Positions 53,397 through 62,751 of a DNA stretch of 64,000 bases are shown here, piece by piece. Each line of letters starts with the position of its first letter. Positions within the stretch are counted from its first letter, which is position 1. The stretch is from Siphonobacter sp. BAB-5405. Lineage in GTDB: Bacteria; Bacteroidota; Bacteroidia; Cytophagales; Spirosomataceae. The notes beneath the pieces are model-generated. The model was given only the letters and a program-made list of their open reading frames with translations. It did no database searches and was not told the origin of the DNA. The DNA is taken from NCBI RefSeq assembly GCF_002872335.1, contig NZ_NJAG01000016.1, positions 62,001-126,000 of the forward strand, given 5' to 3'. A program made the translations under genes and the position numbers.

Positions 53397-53966
53397 ATGA
53401 ACAAAGAAGATTGTTATGAATTAGGACGGATTACCAAAGTGCACGGTCTGAAAGGCGAAGTGCAGCTACTTTTTGAGGTAGATGATCCGTTTGAATACGA
53501 AGACCTCGATAGCGTGCTACTCGAAGTCAAAGGGCAACTGATTCCGTACTTTATTGAAGACCTCAATATCCAGTCCAATAAAATCATTGCCAAATTTGAA
53601 GACATCACCTCCATCGAGAAAGCGACGCCGCTGGTAGGAGCCAAACTCTGGCTGACGCTGGATAACCTGCCGGAGCTGGACGACGATCAGTTTTACTTTC
53701 ACGATGTGATTGGTTACCAAGTGGTTGATACCAACGTGGGGCCCCTAGGAACGGTACGCGAATTTGCCAGCTTCTCGCTCCAGGACCTGATGGTGATGGA
53801 TTATGAAGGCAAGGAGGTACTGATTCCCGTCATCGACGAAATCATTGGTGAGGCCGATCACGAGGCGAAAACCCTCAGCGTTACGCTTCCCGAAGGCTTA
53901 CTCGATATTTACATGAGCGAAGCCAAAGATGCGGATGAACGGGATGACGCGGACGAGGAAGCGTAG
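53397..53966 (+). CDS. rimM: 16S rRNA-processing protein RimM
   Basis: 189 residues: N-terminal RimM beta barrel (LGRITKVHGLKGEVQLLFEVDDP) and a C-terminal PRC-barrel (VIDEIIGEADHEAKTLSVTLPEGLLDIY). It assists 30S maturation near S19. It is 137 bp after rpsP and 77 bp before trmD, all in the same direction, the classical order. Confidence 0.96.
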   Translation: MNKEDCYELGRITKVHGLKGEVQLLFEVDDPFEYEDLDSVLLEVKGQLIPYFIEDLNIQSNKIIAKFEDITSIEKATPLVGAKLWLTLDNLPELDDDQFYFHDVIGYQVVDTNVGPLGTVREFASFSLQDLMVMDYEGKEVLIPVIDEIIGEADHEAKTLSVTLPEGLLDIYMSEAKDADERDDADEEA

Positions 53967-54043
53967 CCCTAAGGATTGATCGTTATTGATTTTAGTTTCA
54001 TACGGTTCGGGCTCTGCACCCGAACGGTTTTATTTATTCTGTC

Positions 54044-54718
54044 ATGCGTTTAGATATTATTAGTGCCGTACCGGAATTGTTGGATAGTTTTTTCCAGAAC
54101 TCGATTGTTAAACGGGCTCAGGACAAAGGCCACGTGGAAGTTCACATTCATAACCTGCACGATTACGGCATTGGTAAGTACAAACAGATTGACGATTATC
54201 CCTTTGGAGGCGGTGCCGGCATGGTTTTGATGATCGAGCCGATTGCTCAGTTGATTCGTCAGCTCCAGGCCGAACGCACCTACGACGAAATCATTTATAC
54301 CGCTCCGGACGGCGAACGTTTTAATCAGAAAACGGCGAATACGCTTTCCATGGCCGAAAATCTGATCATCCTTTGTGGTCATTACAAAGGCATCGACGAA
54401 CGGTTACGGGAGATTTTCGTGACGAAGGAAATCAGTATTGGCGATTACGTACTGTCGGGCGGAGAACTCGCTGCCTCGGTTATTTCGGATGCGATTATTC
54501 GTTTGCTGCCCGGCGTACTGGGAGACGAAACTTCGGCTCTGACGGATTCATTTCAGGATAATCTGCTCGCTCCGCCCGTGTATACGCGGCCGTCGGAGTG
54601 GGAAGGCCATAAAGTTCCGGATATCCTGCTCTCCGGCCACGACGCCAAAATTCAGGACTGGCGACACGAACAGGCCGTCGAACGCACCCAGCAACGACGC
54701 CCGGATCTGCTTTCCTAG
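54044..54718 (+). CDS. trmD: tRNA (guanine-37-N1)-methyltransferase
   Basis: 224-residue SPOUT enzyme that methylates G37 next to the anticodon and prevents frameshifting. [25 protein letters not shown] opens it; the trefoil knot signature is [12 protein letters not shown] and [16 protein letters not shown]; and the C-terminal DNA-binding-like part contains [27 protein letters not shown]. Complete. Confidence 0.97.
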   Translation: MRLDIISAVPELLDSFFQNSIVKRAQDKGHVEVHIHNLHDYGIGKYKQIDDYPFGGGAGMVLMIEPIAQLIRQLQAERTYDEIIYTAPDGERFNQKTANTLSMAENLIILCGHYKGIDERLREIFVTKEISIGDYVLSGGELAASVISDAIIRLLPGVLGDETSALTDSFQDNLLAPPVYTRPSEWEGHKVPDILLSGHDAKIQDWRHEQAVERTQQRRPDLLS

Positions 54719-54729
54719 AAAGACGAAAC

Positions 54730-54777
54730 GTACCAACGCAAAAGCCCCGACAGAAATCGGGGCTTTTGCGTTGGTAC
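54730..54777. terminator. Perfect 21-bp hairpin after trmD
   Basis: Left 54730-54750 and right 54757-54777 are exact reverse complements around a 6-nt loop, containing AAAAGCCCCGA and TCGGGGCTTTT. It stands between convergent genes. Confidence 0.85.
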
Positions 54778-54815
54778 TCATATAAAAGGATTACTGGCCG
54801 AAAACTTGCTCCACG

Positions 54816-54846
54816 CATCAACAACCACTAACCAACAACCATCAAC
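54816..54846. repeat. AACAACC-type heptad run
   Basis: CATCAAC AACCACT AACCAAC AACCATC AAC, phased at 7 bp and touching the stop codon of the GH105 gene (54848). Confidence 0.5.
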
Positions 54847-54847
54847 T

Positions 54848-55975
54848 TTATTTCATCCTGTACACTTCACTTCCTGCCAGCAGGAAACAGCCTAGTCCAT
54901 AATCCTCAAAATCGGGTACGCTGCTGATTGTTACAGGCTGACCATCCTTTGGTTCTTTCCCCGTTCCCTGCACGTAACCCAGAAAACCATTGGGTTGTAC
55001 GGATTCCTTGATGAGAGCGTTCCAGGCTTTCACGACGATAGGTCGGTAGGTTTTCGCGGGAATAATGCCCTGATTAATGCCCCAGGCCATACCGTATACG
55101 AACAACGAAGTACCCGTGGCTTCTTTTCCGCCGTAATTATTCGGATCGTGTAAGCTGGCATTCCAGAAGCCGTCCGTCCGTTGAATGGGAGCCAGTGCAC
55201 TAAGCATATCGACCAGCATGGTTTGGTATTCCTGCCGATGCGGAGCGTCCTTCGGAATGATTTGAAGTACGCGTACCAGAGCAGCCACGACCCAGCCATT
55301 CCCCCGCGACCAGTAACAATCTTCGCCGTTGGGTTCTTTGTAGGGCGGCACAAAATCCTTATCCCGCCACCAGAGTTTATCCTGCGGATTGTACAGACCT
55401 TTGCCGCCTTCTACCTCTTTGGAATGCTTGTACATTTCGTGCATCCGCTCGTAGTAGGCCGGATTCTTGGTGATTTGTCCCAGCTTGGCAAATACGGGCA
55501 TGGCCATCTGAATGGCGTCAATCCAGGTCCAGTCGCTCACTTTCGACGTGGCCATCATGCTGTCGATGCTGGCTTTGATGTCGTGCATGCACTCCGTCTT
55601 CTGGGGATTCATTTCATACAGAGCCAGATACGTCTGGCCGCAACACTGGTTATCGGCATTGCGGGTTTTGATGCCACCGCGAAGCCCCCATTTGTGTGAT
55701 TCGCCCCAGCTGTAGGCATAATCCAGGTATTCTTTCTTACGATCAATGTCGTGAAGAGCCAGTAGCCCTTCGTAGTACACGGCCCGGGTCCAGATGTTAC
55801 TGGGGCGAGCAATATTGGTTACAATTTCTTTGCCCGTATCCGGCCATTTTTTCATGAAATAGGCATTGGCCCGTTGCATGGGCTCCAGAATATCTTTCGT
55901 TTTGGAAAGCTTCTGAGCCTGGAGACCCGTACTGAAAAGAAATACGCCCAGAATGGGCAGGAATTTTAGCTTCAT
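54848..55975 (-). CDS. GH105 unsaturated rhamnogalacturonyl hydrolase (YteR-like)
   Basis: 375 residues from ATG 55975, giving signal peptide MKLKFLPILGVFLFSTGLQAQ. The (alpha/alpha)6 barrel carries the GH88/GH105 catalytic Asp in SDWTWIDAIQMAMP and the YWSRGNGWVVAALVRVLQ motif. The enzyme removes the unsaturated uronic acid left at chain ends by rhamnogalacturonan lyases, using hydration of the double bond. It is followed on the same strand by two CE12-like esterases, giving a pectin-degradation set. Confidence 0.9.
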   Translation of the reverse strand: MKLKFLPILGVFLFSTGLQAQKLSKTKDILEPMQRANAYFMKKWPDTGKEIVTNIARPSNIWTRAVYYEGLLALHDIDRKKEYLDYAYSWGESHKWGLRGGIKTRNADNQCCGQTYLALYEMNPQKTECMHDIKASIDSMMATSKVSDWTWIDAIQMAMPVFAKLGQITKNPAYYERMHEMYKHSKEVEGGKGLYNPQDKLWWRDKDFVPPYKEPNGEDCYWSRGNGWVVAALVRVLQIIPKDAPHRQEYQTMLVDMLSALAPIQRTDGFWNASLHDPNNYGGKEATGTSLFVYGMAWGINQGIIPAKTYRPIVVKAWNALIKESVQPNGFLGYVQGTGKEPKDGQPVTISSVPDFEDYGLGCFLLAGSEVYRMK

Positions 55976-56035
55976 ACAATCAACTGCGTTTAGCATAAGA
56001 CGGGCACTCCATCAGGTATCCCTTCCTAGCCTGAC

Positions 56036-56824
56036 TTATTTTTTGATCAGATATCGGGTCAGTTTTAATCCTTTGGTGGCCCGTACCCCTTCTACGACCG
56101 CAGCGGCGTTGAGCTTCGCTCCGGCGAGTGAGGTGTGAGTATGGTCGACTTCGGTAAAATGCTCTTTCGTGACCTGCTCCTGCCCGATTGCTTCGTACTG
56201 CTTCGCTACGATTTCGTTGAGATCGATAAACCTGGCCCCCGTTTGCTCGGCTATCTGTTTCGCCCAAAGACCATAATCCTGCGATCCCCGGGCTACTTTT
56301 CCCTCCTTCCAGACGTTTCGTGGTACCAGCGAGAGTACGACCGGGATAGCTCCCTTCGCCTGAGCTTCGGTGATGTACTTTTTCATGTACCAGCCGTAGG
56401 TATGAACCGTTTCGGGACGTTTTTGAATGGGATTGTAAATGTCTTTGGTTTCCTCACCAATGCCCCGAATGGTACCACGAGCCCGGGCCGTATCATCCAA
56501 AGCTCCGGCATCGTTATGACCAAACTGCATCAGCACGTAATCGCCGGGTTGCAGGCGGGACAGAATTTTCTCCCAGCGGCCCTCGGTATGAAAGGTTCGG
56601 CTGGAACGCCCGCCAATGGCGTGGTTCTCTATGTGAATGCGGGTGGTATCAAAGAACTCGGGTAGGAAATGGCCCCAGCCCCAGAGGCCTTTATCGCCCT
56701 TATCGGACCCATTTTTTACGGTCGAATCACCAATCAGATACAGGGTTGGTTTGACCGTAGGCCGGGCAGCCAGAGCAACGATAGCGACCAGAAATAGTAA
56801 GCAAAGCCGTTTGAGTGAAGTCAT
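56036..56824 (-). CDS. Rhamnogalacturonan acetylesterase-like SGNH hydrolase (CE12)
   Basis: 262 residues with signal peptide. Block I TLYLIGDSTVKNG gives nucleophile Ser34. Block III is LMQFGHNDAG, and block V has the Asp-x-x-His pair in VDHTHTSLAG. The sequence fits family CE12, which removes acetyl groups from rhamnogalacturonan. It is 60 bp before (upstream of) the GH105 gene on the minus strand. Confidence 0.9.
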   Translation of the reverse strand: MTSLKRLCLLFLVAIVALAARPTVKPTLYLIGDSTVKNGSDKGDKGLWGWGHFLPEFFDTTRIHIENHAIGGRSSRTFHTEGRWEKILSRLQPGDYVLMQFGHNDAGALDDTARARGTIRGIGEETKDIYNPIQKRPETVHTYGWYMKKYITEAQAKGAIPVVLSLVPRNVWKEGKVARGSQDYGLWAKQIAEQTGARFIDLNEIVAKQYEAIGQEQVTKEHFTEVDHTHTSLAGAKLNAAAVVEGVRATKGLKLTRYLIKK

Positions 56825-56854
56825 CGTATTAGGTTATAGGTCATTAGGTATTGG

Positions 56855-56912
56855 TTGCATACGTAATGCAAGAATCCGTCGAGCTGCGTTTCGTCCCGTA
56901 GGTTTGCAACCT
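56855..56912. repeat. Small palindromes between the two esterase genes
   Basis: TTGCAT-acgta-ATGCAA at 56855-56871 and AGGTT-TGC-AACCT at 56900-56912, the latter like the palindrome at 52358. They look like REP-type debris in the 169-bp spacer. Confidence 0.45.
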
Positions 56913-56993
56913 TCCGCAGGTACGACATTCATTTTTCTCTAGCCCAGAAAGATGTCTCCGTATGAGCATTGGCTGAAAAGCCTGTTAGCCCTC

Positions 56994-58295
56994 TTAATTC
57001 CCATCTGGTTTCACATTTTTAATGAAAGGACTGGCTGGGAATTTCCACCGTTCATAGGACATGGGTCGAGCCGGATCAAACGCCGGGGTATCCTCCGTCA
57101 ACTCACTGGCAATGTCTAGTTGGGCCGCTTTGATACCCGTAATGACACACTGAGCCAGCAGATACGCTCCATAATTACTAAAGTGCGTATTGTCGTGAAT
57201 ATCCTTCGTCACGCCGGGCAAGGTCCCCGCTGGTACGTGGACAAAAGCTTTTTCCGAATCCTGCGGTCCCAGTGCTTCCCAGAGGGTTTTGCTCATCGCA
57301 TTCAGGTCGATCAAGGGTACGTTTTCTTCCTTTGCCGTTTGTCGCATGGCTTCGGGAAAATCGCCGAGCGTATTGATGATACGCCCCTGTTGGTCAAAGT
57401 TTCGGCGGTGCATGGATGTAACCAGCACCGGTTTCGCTCCCTTTTCCCGAACCGCCTTGATGTACTGTCTGAGCAAGTCCTTATACCCTACAAAGGGTTG
57501 TAAATCACTCTGTTTCTGATCATTATGAGCGAACTCTATGAACAGATAATCATTGGGTTTGATTACGCTCAGTATTTTCGCCAGTCGTTTTTCCGCCAGA
57601 AAACTCCGCAGGGATTCCCCCGATTCGGCGTGATTGGCCACAACGATTTTTTTAGGCCTGAAAAAGCGGGGAATCATCTGACCCCAGGCGGCGTAAGGTT
57701 CCTGGGCCTGATCGACTACGGTAGAATTTCCGGCCAGATAAATCGTCTGGGCCTTCGTATTCGGACGAATTTCCAGAGCGGCTACTTTCGGTAAAACGTC
57801 CGTAAATTCAAACGTAAGCTGGTCATCCCACTGGAAGTAATCTTTTTCACGCGGTTTCAGTCGTACGGAATCGGTATCCGTGATTCGGGCGGTACGGACA
57901 TTCACCGTGAACGTTTTCCAAACGAATTTACGGGGTTTGGTTTCTACCTTTTCCAGCATCAACCGTCGGTTTTCTGCCTTAACCGTCGTGTAGGAAACAT
58001 CTTTTTCATCCCCCAGCAAAAGTTTCACGTCATACGTACCCTCGGGAAGCCTTACGGAGAAAAAGAAGGGCTGCGTACTCGTCACGTAATCGCGTATGTA
58101 GCGAACGGCGTATAAACCCTGTACCGGAGAACCCGGCAGAAATCCGTACCCACGCTCGGGCGTATACTGCATTTCAGGCGTCACTTTCGTATAACCACGA
58201 GCCACCGGGCCCGCCCCAAAGTCAAAGCGGTACGACTGGGCCATTGTCGTGGTAACACCGAGCGAAAGAATACCCAAAAAGGCTAATCGAAACAT
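56994..58295 (-). CDS. Second CE12-like esterase with N-terminal carbohydrate-binding-type domain
   Basis: 433 residues from ATG 58295 (signal peptide ends TTTMAQ). An N-terminal galactose-binding-like beta domain (about 20-165; YRFDFGAGPVARGYTKV, VRLPEGTYDVKLLLGD) precedes the SGNH domain. Block I here is YLAGNSTVVDQ, with Asn in place of the usual Asp of GDS; the nucleophile Ser is kept, FAHNDQK and DNTHFSNYGAYLLA complete the site. Likely an esterase on a related pectin side substrate. Confidence 0.85.
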   Translation of the reverse strand: MFRLAFLGILSLGVTTTMAQSYRFDFGAGPVARGYTKVTPEMQYTPERGYGFLPGSPVQGLYAVRYIRDYVTSTQPFFFSVRLPEGTYDVKLLLGDEKDVSYTTVKAENRRLMLEKVETKPRKFVWKTFTVNVRTARITDTDSVRLKPREKDYFQWDDQLTFEFTDVLPKVAALEIRPNTKAQTIYLAGNSTVVDQAQEPYAAWGQMIPRFFRPKKIVVANHAESGESLRSFLAEKRLAKILSVIKPNDYLFIEFAHNDQKQSDLQPFVGYKDLLRQYIKAVREKGAKPVLVTSMHRRNFDQQGRIINTLGDFPEAMRQTAKEENVPLIDLNAMSKTLWEALGPQDSEKAFVHVPAGTLPGVTKDIHDNTHFSNYGAYLLAQCVITGIKAAQLDIASELTEDTPAFDPARPMSYERWKFPASPFIKNVKPDGN

Positions 58296-59052
58296 AGAAA
58301 AATGATAATAAATACAAGAATACATGCAAAAGCGATCCCTTAGCAACCCGTACTATCAGGGCTTGCGGGTTTTGAGTTTATCCAGACCTTTGGAAGTATA
58401 CCTATGAAAAGCGTTAGACTGAACGGGTACAAAAGTCCGTTTAATTACTTCAATAGCAACATTTTCTTTGGGATTGAACACGGATGCTTGCCAGTATTTT
58501 TTCGGACGGTATACGAACGGCCGCTTTTCAACTGAATTTACCCGTTTCGTTCAACTTTGGAAGCGTCCGTTTCTGTAACTGAAATGGCTAAGTAGTTTTT
58601 ATATAGCATTCGAAGGCCTACTAACAGCAACCCGTGCTGCTTCCCGGTTTCAGACAGCCGGAAATCTATTTAGTAAGTGTTGGTATTTTTAATGATTAGT
58701 ATAATCTAGTGTAGCCACTAATTAAGTCTCTGTTGCATCAAGCCGTTCGTTTATCTGGAAGAGTAATGAAGAGAAACAAACCTGTTATTTTTTCAGTAAA
58801 TATCATTTAGCTATCAGTTCAATTAATAATCTTAATTAAAATTAGTATACTGAAATTCCGTAATACCTTTTAGTTTAAATCAATTTTCTAACAACTAAAT
58901 TCTCACTATTAATTCCCACTCATTTTCAATAATTTAATGCGTTATATAGAACATGATCAGTGCATTAAAACTTACCTTTTACACAGCACTTATGATAGTT
59001 ACAAGTATACGGTTGTTAGTATTAAAGAAAATCCCAACAACCGTATAACTGA
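58296..59052. other. Long spacer with an AT-rich stretch
   Basis: 757 bp between the pectin genes and the oxidoreductase gene. From about 58660 it becomes clearly AT-rich (long runs of A/T in 58780-59040). A 12-bp inverted repeat, TATACGGTTGTT (59006-59017) with AACAACCGTATA (59036-59047), precedes the oxidoreductase stop and could be its weak terminator. No ORF of note. Confidence 0.5.
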
Positions 59053-59583
59053 TTAAAAACGTTTTAAGAAATCCATATACAGAGGGACGCTTCTCTCAAC
59101 CCATTCCACCGAGGTATTATGTTCGATGCCGAAGTAAGCAAAAAGCGGCTGATAATCGGCTTTCACGTATTCAAAAGTCAACTCGAATGGACGGGTTAGC
59201 TCTTCTAGTGTATATTTGTACCGCTCTCCCGGAGCGAATTCGTGCTCGTCACCCCCTAAGGAGATGGCTAGTGCTATTTTCTTACCCGAAACTTTAAACC
59301 CGCTTTTACTCCCATACGCCCAGCCATGCGTCAAAACTTCATCCAGCCATTTTTTGAAAAGTGGAGGAGAATTAAACCAGTAATAGGGAAACTGAAATAT
59401 AATTTTATCGTACTGCTCCAGCATTTTCTGTTCGGCCTCAACATCAATTTTCTCATCCGGGTACCTTTCATACAACGAATGAACTACGTATTGTTCAGGA
59501 AATTTATTCAACTCTTCCATCCATCGCTTATTAACAACTGAATGGTTAAGATCCGGATGAATAACGATCACTAGTGTTTTCAT
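59053..59583 (-). CDS. Flavodoxin-fold NAD(P)H-dependent oxidoreductase
   Basis: 176 residues of the YwrO/KefF/MdaB type: VIVIHPDLNHSVVNKRW at the N-terminal FMN site, IIFQFPYYWFNSPPLFKKWLDEVLTHGWAYG in the quinone/FMN region, and LAISLGGDEHEF. It probably reduces quinones or related electrophiles. It is divergent from the HxlR-type gene, the common arrangement for redox/aldehyde-responsive pairs. Confidence 0.9.
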   Translation of the reverse strand: MKTLVIVIHPDLNHSVVNKRWMEELNKFPEQYVVHSLYERYPDEKIDVEAEQKMLEQYDKIIFQFPYYWFNSPPLFKKWLDEVLTHGWAYGSKSGFKVSGKKIALAISLGGDEHEFAPGERYKYTLEELTRPFELTFEYVKADYQPLFAYFGIEHNTSVEWVERSVPLYMDFLKRF

Positions 59584-59681
59584 GACAGGCTTATTTTAAA
59601 GTACTCTGGCAAAGTAAAGAGCAATTCATTTAAGTATGCATAACAACACCCCATTGTGAGACACTATAAAAAATGTAAGTA

Positions 59682-60056
59682 ATGACCAAGGTTAAAGCAG
59701 CTTCAACCAATTTTGCGAATAAAACTGCACTAGCGGAGGAATGTCCGGAGGTGTATGCTGCCAACATTATTGGCGGACAATGGGCACTGGTCATCTGTTC
59801 CTGGTTAATCAATGGTAAGCTGAGATTTAGCGAGCTCAAAAAACGGTTGCCCAACATCAGCGAACGAATGTTGACGTTACAACTACGAAAATTAGAAGAA
59901 GATCAAATGGTCACCCGAACCGTTTACGCCGAAGTTCCACCACGCGTGGAGTATGAGCTGACGCCCATTGGCTACGAATTGAAGCCCATCATTCAGCAAC
60001 TTGAAAAATGGGGAGAGAAACACAAGCAACTCAAGGATGCTAAGGAGCCTTTTTGA
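59682..60056 (+). CDS. HxlR-family transcriptional regulator
   Basis: 124 residues. CPEVYAANIIGGQWALVICSWLINGKLRFSELKKRLPNISERMLTLQLRKLEEDQMVTRTVY is the winged-helix HxlR signature, with Cys25 in the position used for thiol/electrophile sensing in several relatives. Likely regulates the divergent oxidoreductase across a 98-bp spacer. Confidence 0.9.
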   Translation: MTKVKAASTNFANKTALAEECPEVYAANIIGGQWALVICSWLINGKLRFSELKKRLPNISERMLTLQLRKLEEDQMVTRTVYAEVPPRVEYELTPIGYELKPIIQQLEKWGEKHKQLKDAKEPF

Positions 60057-60216
60057 CGGATGCTGTAGTACACCCTTTCAACTTGTACTTTTACTTTCCC
60101 ATCCACCCACTCGTACTCCAGATCACTTGAGCTAGTCTTCCTTTTTAAACAAAAAGTAGTAGGACCTGTTTATTTAATAGCTATATAGATGACGTTTTCA
60201 CACCAAGGACACACAA

Positions 60217-60843
60217 ATGGACATTAAACAAATTTTTACCAACAACCAGGACTGGGTTCAGAAGAAGCTAGATATAGACCCTTCCTATTTCAATGACTTA
60301 TCGAAAGGCCAAACGCCGGATATTCTTTACATTGGTTGCTCCGATAGCCGCGTATCTGCCGAAGAACTGATGGGTTTATCTCCGGGTGATGTCTTTGTGC
60401 TCCGGAACATCGCCAATATGGTTCCCAATACCGATCTGGGCGTAATGTCGGTGATTAACTACGCGGTGGATCACCTCAAAGTCAACCACATTGTCGTTTG
60501 CGGTCACTACTATTGCGGTGGGGTGCAGGCAGCTATGAAATCCGCTGACTTGGGAATCCTGAATCCATGGCTAAGAAATATTCGTGATGTATACCGAACT
60601 CACAAAGAAGAGCTCAATAAAATTGAGGACGAAGAAGCACGGTATAAGCGACTGGTAGAGCTGAACGTAGAAGAACAATGCATCAATGTTCTGAAAACGG
60701 CTGAAGTACAGAGAGCCCGTCGGGATCGGGATCTTACGGTTCATGGCTGGGTCTTTGACGTACACTCGGGTAAACTGATCGATCTGGAAATCGACTTTAT
60801 CAAGTTACTGGAAAATATCCGGGAGATTTATCATCTCGACTAG
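60217..60843 (+). CDS. Beta-class carbonic anhydrase
   Basis: 208 residues. Zinc ligands are Cys41 (in GCSDSR, with the Asp43-Arg45 dyad), His97 and Cys100 (CGHYYCGG). It interconverts CO2 and bicarbonate, needed for carboxylation reactions and pH balance. Single gene followed by a terminator. Confidence 0.95.
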   Translation: MDIKQIFTNNQDWVQKKLDIDPSYFNDLSKGQTPDILYIGCSDSRVSAEELMGLSPGDVFVLRNIANMVPNTDLGVMSVINYAVDHLKVNHIVVCGHYYCGGVQAAMKSADLGILNPWLRNIRDVYRTHKEELNKIEDEEARYKRLVELNVEEQCINVLKTAEVQRARRDRDLTVHGWVFDVHSGKLIDLEIDFIKLLENIREIYHLD

Positions 60844-60884
60844 GGTAGATACTGGCTTGCTTACCTGCATAGCAACATTCCTTA

Positions 60885-60915
60885 AACAGCTCCATCAGGA
60901 TGGAGCTGTTTTTGT
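60885..60915 (+). terminator. Terminator after carbonic anhydrase
   Basis: AACAGCTCCAtcaggaTGGAGCTGTTTTTG. Confidence 0.85.
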
Positions 60916-60943
60916 TACTACCCCAGTAGTTTAAATCCTTACC

Positions 60944-60979
60944 AAACAAAAGCCCCGGTTGATGCCGGGGCTTTTGTTT
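60944..60979 (-). terminator. Terminator of the GNAT gene
   Basis: Perfect 15-bp arms AAACAAAAGCCCCGG and CCGGGGCTTTTGTTT around ttgatg; the right arm includes the GNAT stop codon at 60978. Confidence 0.85.
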
Positions 60980-61427
60980 ATAAATCGACGTGGCAGTTGA
61001 TCCACTCGCCATCGAGCTTAGCTCCGAATTTCTTGTAGAATTCAATGGAAGGTTCGTTCCAGTCCAGTACCTGCCACATCAGGCCTGAGCACTGGGTTTG
61101 GCGGGCTTCTTGCACGGTGGCTTCGAGCAGTCGCTTGCCTAAACCGTACCCGCGATACGCTTCTTTGATGATCAGATCTTCGAGGTACAGCCGTTTGCCT
61201 TTCCAGGTCGAATAACGGTAATAATACAGCGACATGCCCACCACTTCACCGTTTACTTCCGCTACGATCGTACCGTATAAGGGCTGCTCGCCGAAGCCGT
61301 CTTTCAGCAACTGCTCGGGTGTATTTTTGACTTCATGTAAAGCTTTCTCATATTCCGCCAGCTCTATAATTAACTGATAAATCGAAGGTACATCTGCGGG
61401 CGTCGCCCGACGAATAATCGTACTCAT
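60978..61427 (-). CDS. GNAT-family N-acetyltransferase
   Basis: 149 residues. IRRATPADVPSIYQLIIELAEYEKALHEV, the acetyl-CoA loop EAYRGYGLGKRLLE and QVLDWNEPSIEFYKKFGA fit the diamine acetyltransferase (SSAT/thialysine) subgroup. It likely acetylates a small amine; substrate unproven. Confidence 0.9.
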   Translation of the reverse strand: MSTIIRRATPADVPSIYQLIIELAEYEKALHEVKNTPEQLLKDGFGEQPLYGTIVAEVNGEVVGMSLYYYRYSTWKGKRLYLEDLIIKEAYRGYGLGKRLLEATVQEARQTQCSGLMWQVLDWNEPSIEFYKKFGAKLDGEWINCHVDL

Positions 61428-61434
61428 AGGAAGC

Positions 61435-61575
61435 GTTTAGGGTTTGCGGTTTTCAATAGGCGTCGTTTTAAGTTTTCAGGTATGATGGAAGTTTACTTTT
61501 CAGTGTATTCGATGCCAAATGTTGCGTCAGATGGTGCCTGAACACCCCTTCCCTAACAGCTACTGAAAACTTAGA
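61435..61575. repeat. Heptad-bounded intergenic element G (weakest copy)
   Basis: Left: GTTTAGG GTTTGCG GTTTTCA (61435-61455), then GTTTTAA GTTTTCA (61465-61478). Right: only ACTGAAA ACTTAGA (61562-61575). It shares with element B the 20-mer GTTTGC(A/G)GTTTTCAATAGGC (61442-61461). Confidence 0.5.
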
Positions 61576-61578
61576 ATC

Positions 61579-62601
61579 CTACCCCTGACTGTAGGCTTCC
61601 CATTTTTCCATGACGGCCACGATATCCGGGGCCAGGTCAGAGTCAAATTGGAGCCATTCTTTGGTTTTCGGATGTTCGAAACCGATGGACTTGGCGTGCA
61701 AGGCCTGTCGGGGGCATAACGCGAAACAGTTTTCGACAAATTGCCGGTACCGGGTAAAAATGGTGCCTTTCACGATCCGGTCACCGCCGTACATGGCATC
61801 GTTAAACAGCGGATGGCCCAGATACCGCATGTGAGCCCGAATCTGGTGCGTACGACCCGTTTCCAGGTTACACTGCACCAAACTTACGTACTTCAATCGC
61901 TTCAGTACTTTATAATGGGTAACGGCAGGCTTTCCGTAGTCTCCATCGGGATACACATCCATCACTTTCCGATCCCTGGAGCTACGGCCGATATGACCGC
62001 GTATTGTACCCGTGTCCTCTTTCGGTTCACCCCAAACCAACGCGTAATAGGTTCGTTCGATGGTGTGCTCGAAAAACTGTCGGGCGAGGTGACTCATGCT
62101 GTAATCGTTTTTGGCAACGACCATCAACCCCGAAGTATCTTTATCGATGCGGTGTACCAGCCCCGGACGAATCTCGCCATTCCGTCCCGTAGGCAGGTGT
62201 TGAAAGTGATAAATGAGGGCATTCACCAGCGTACCATCCCAGTTTCCGTAGGCTGGATGAACCACCATACCCGCGGGTTTGTAAAGTACTAACACGTCCT
62301 CGTCCTCGTAACGAATATCCAGTGGAATATTCTGCGGAATCAGTTCGTTTTCAGCCCGTGGGGGCTTGGGTAAGGAAATGACAATCTCATCCAGCGGTTT
62401 GACTTTATAACTGGGTTTGATTGCCTTGCCATTTATTTTAACACCTTCCGCTTCAATACCCGCCTGAATTTTAGTACGGGTGGCATTCGGAATTTTCTCC
62501 GTCAGAAACTGATCAATACGGGTCAATTTCTGACCCGCATCCACCAGGATCCGGTGGTGTTCGTATAATTCGTCTTCTAATTCTTCGGGTTCAGTACTCA
62601 T
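61579..62601 (-). CDS. RluD-family pseudouridine synthase
   Basis: 340 residues. An S4 RNA-binding domain (about 25-80, RIDQFLTEKIPNATRTKIQAGIEAEGVKINGKA) precedes the catalytic domain with Asp153 in VHRIDKDTSGLM, the GRTHQIRAHM motif and HPLFNDAMYGG. It isomerises uridines in 23S rRNA; which positions cannot be said by sequence alone. Confidence 0.94.
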   Translation of the reverse strand: MSTEPEELEDELYEHHRILVDAGQKLTRIDQFLTEKIPNATRTKIQAGIEAEGVKINGKAIKPSYKVKPLDEIVISLPKPPRAENELIPQNIPLDIRYEDEDVLVLYKPAGMVVHPAYGNWDGTLVNALIYHFQHLPTGRNGEIRPGLVHRIDKDTSGLMVVAKNDYSMSHLARQFFEHTIERTYYALVWGEPKEDTGTIRGHIGRSSRDRKVMDVYPDGDYGKPAVTHYKVLKRLKYVSLVQCNLETGRTHQIRAHMRYLGHPLFNDAMYGGDRIVKGTIFTRYRQFVENCFALCPRQALHAKSIGFEHPKTKEWLQFDSDLAPDIVAVMEKWEAYSQG

Positions 62602-62624
62602 ACCCCATCAAGTCTTTGGTAAAA

Positions 62625-62658
62625 CAAACCCCCACCTTCGGAAAGGCAGGGGTTTTTA
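62625..62658 (-). terminator. Terminator after sufB
   Basis: On the minus strand AAAAACCCCTGCCTTtccgAAGGTGGGGGTTTGTTTT, between sufB and the RluD-type gene, both leftward. Confidence 0.7.
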
Positions 62659-62751
62659 ATTTTTGTATCAGAAAAGAGTGTTATTGATGCTCCTTACAAT
62701 ACTGTAAAAGGTCACTCTTATAGATTCGTATTCCGTCGCTACTTCTACAGA

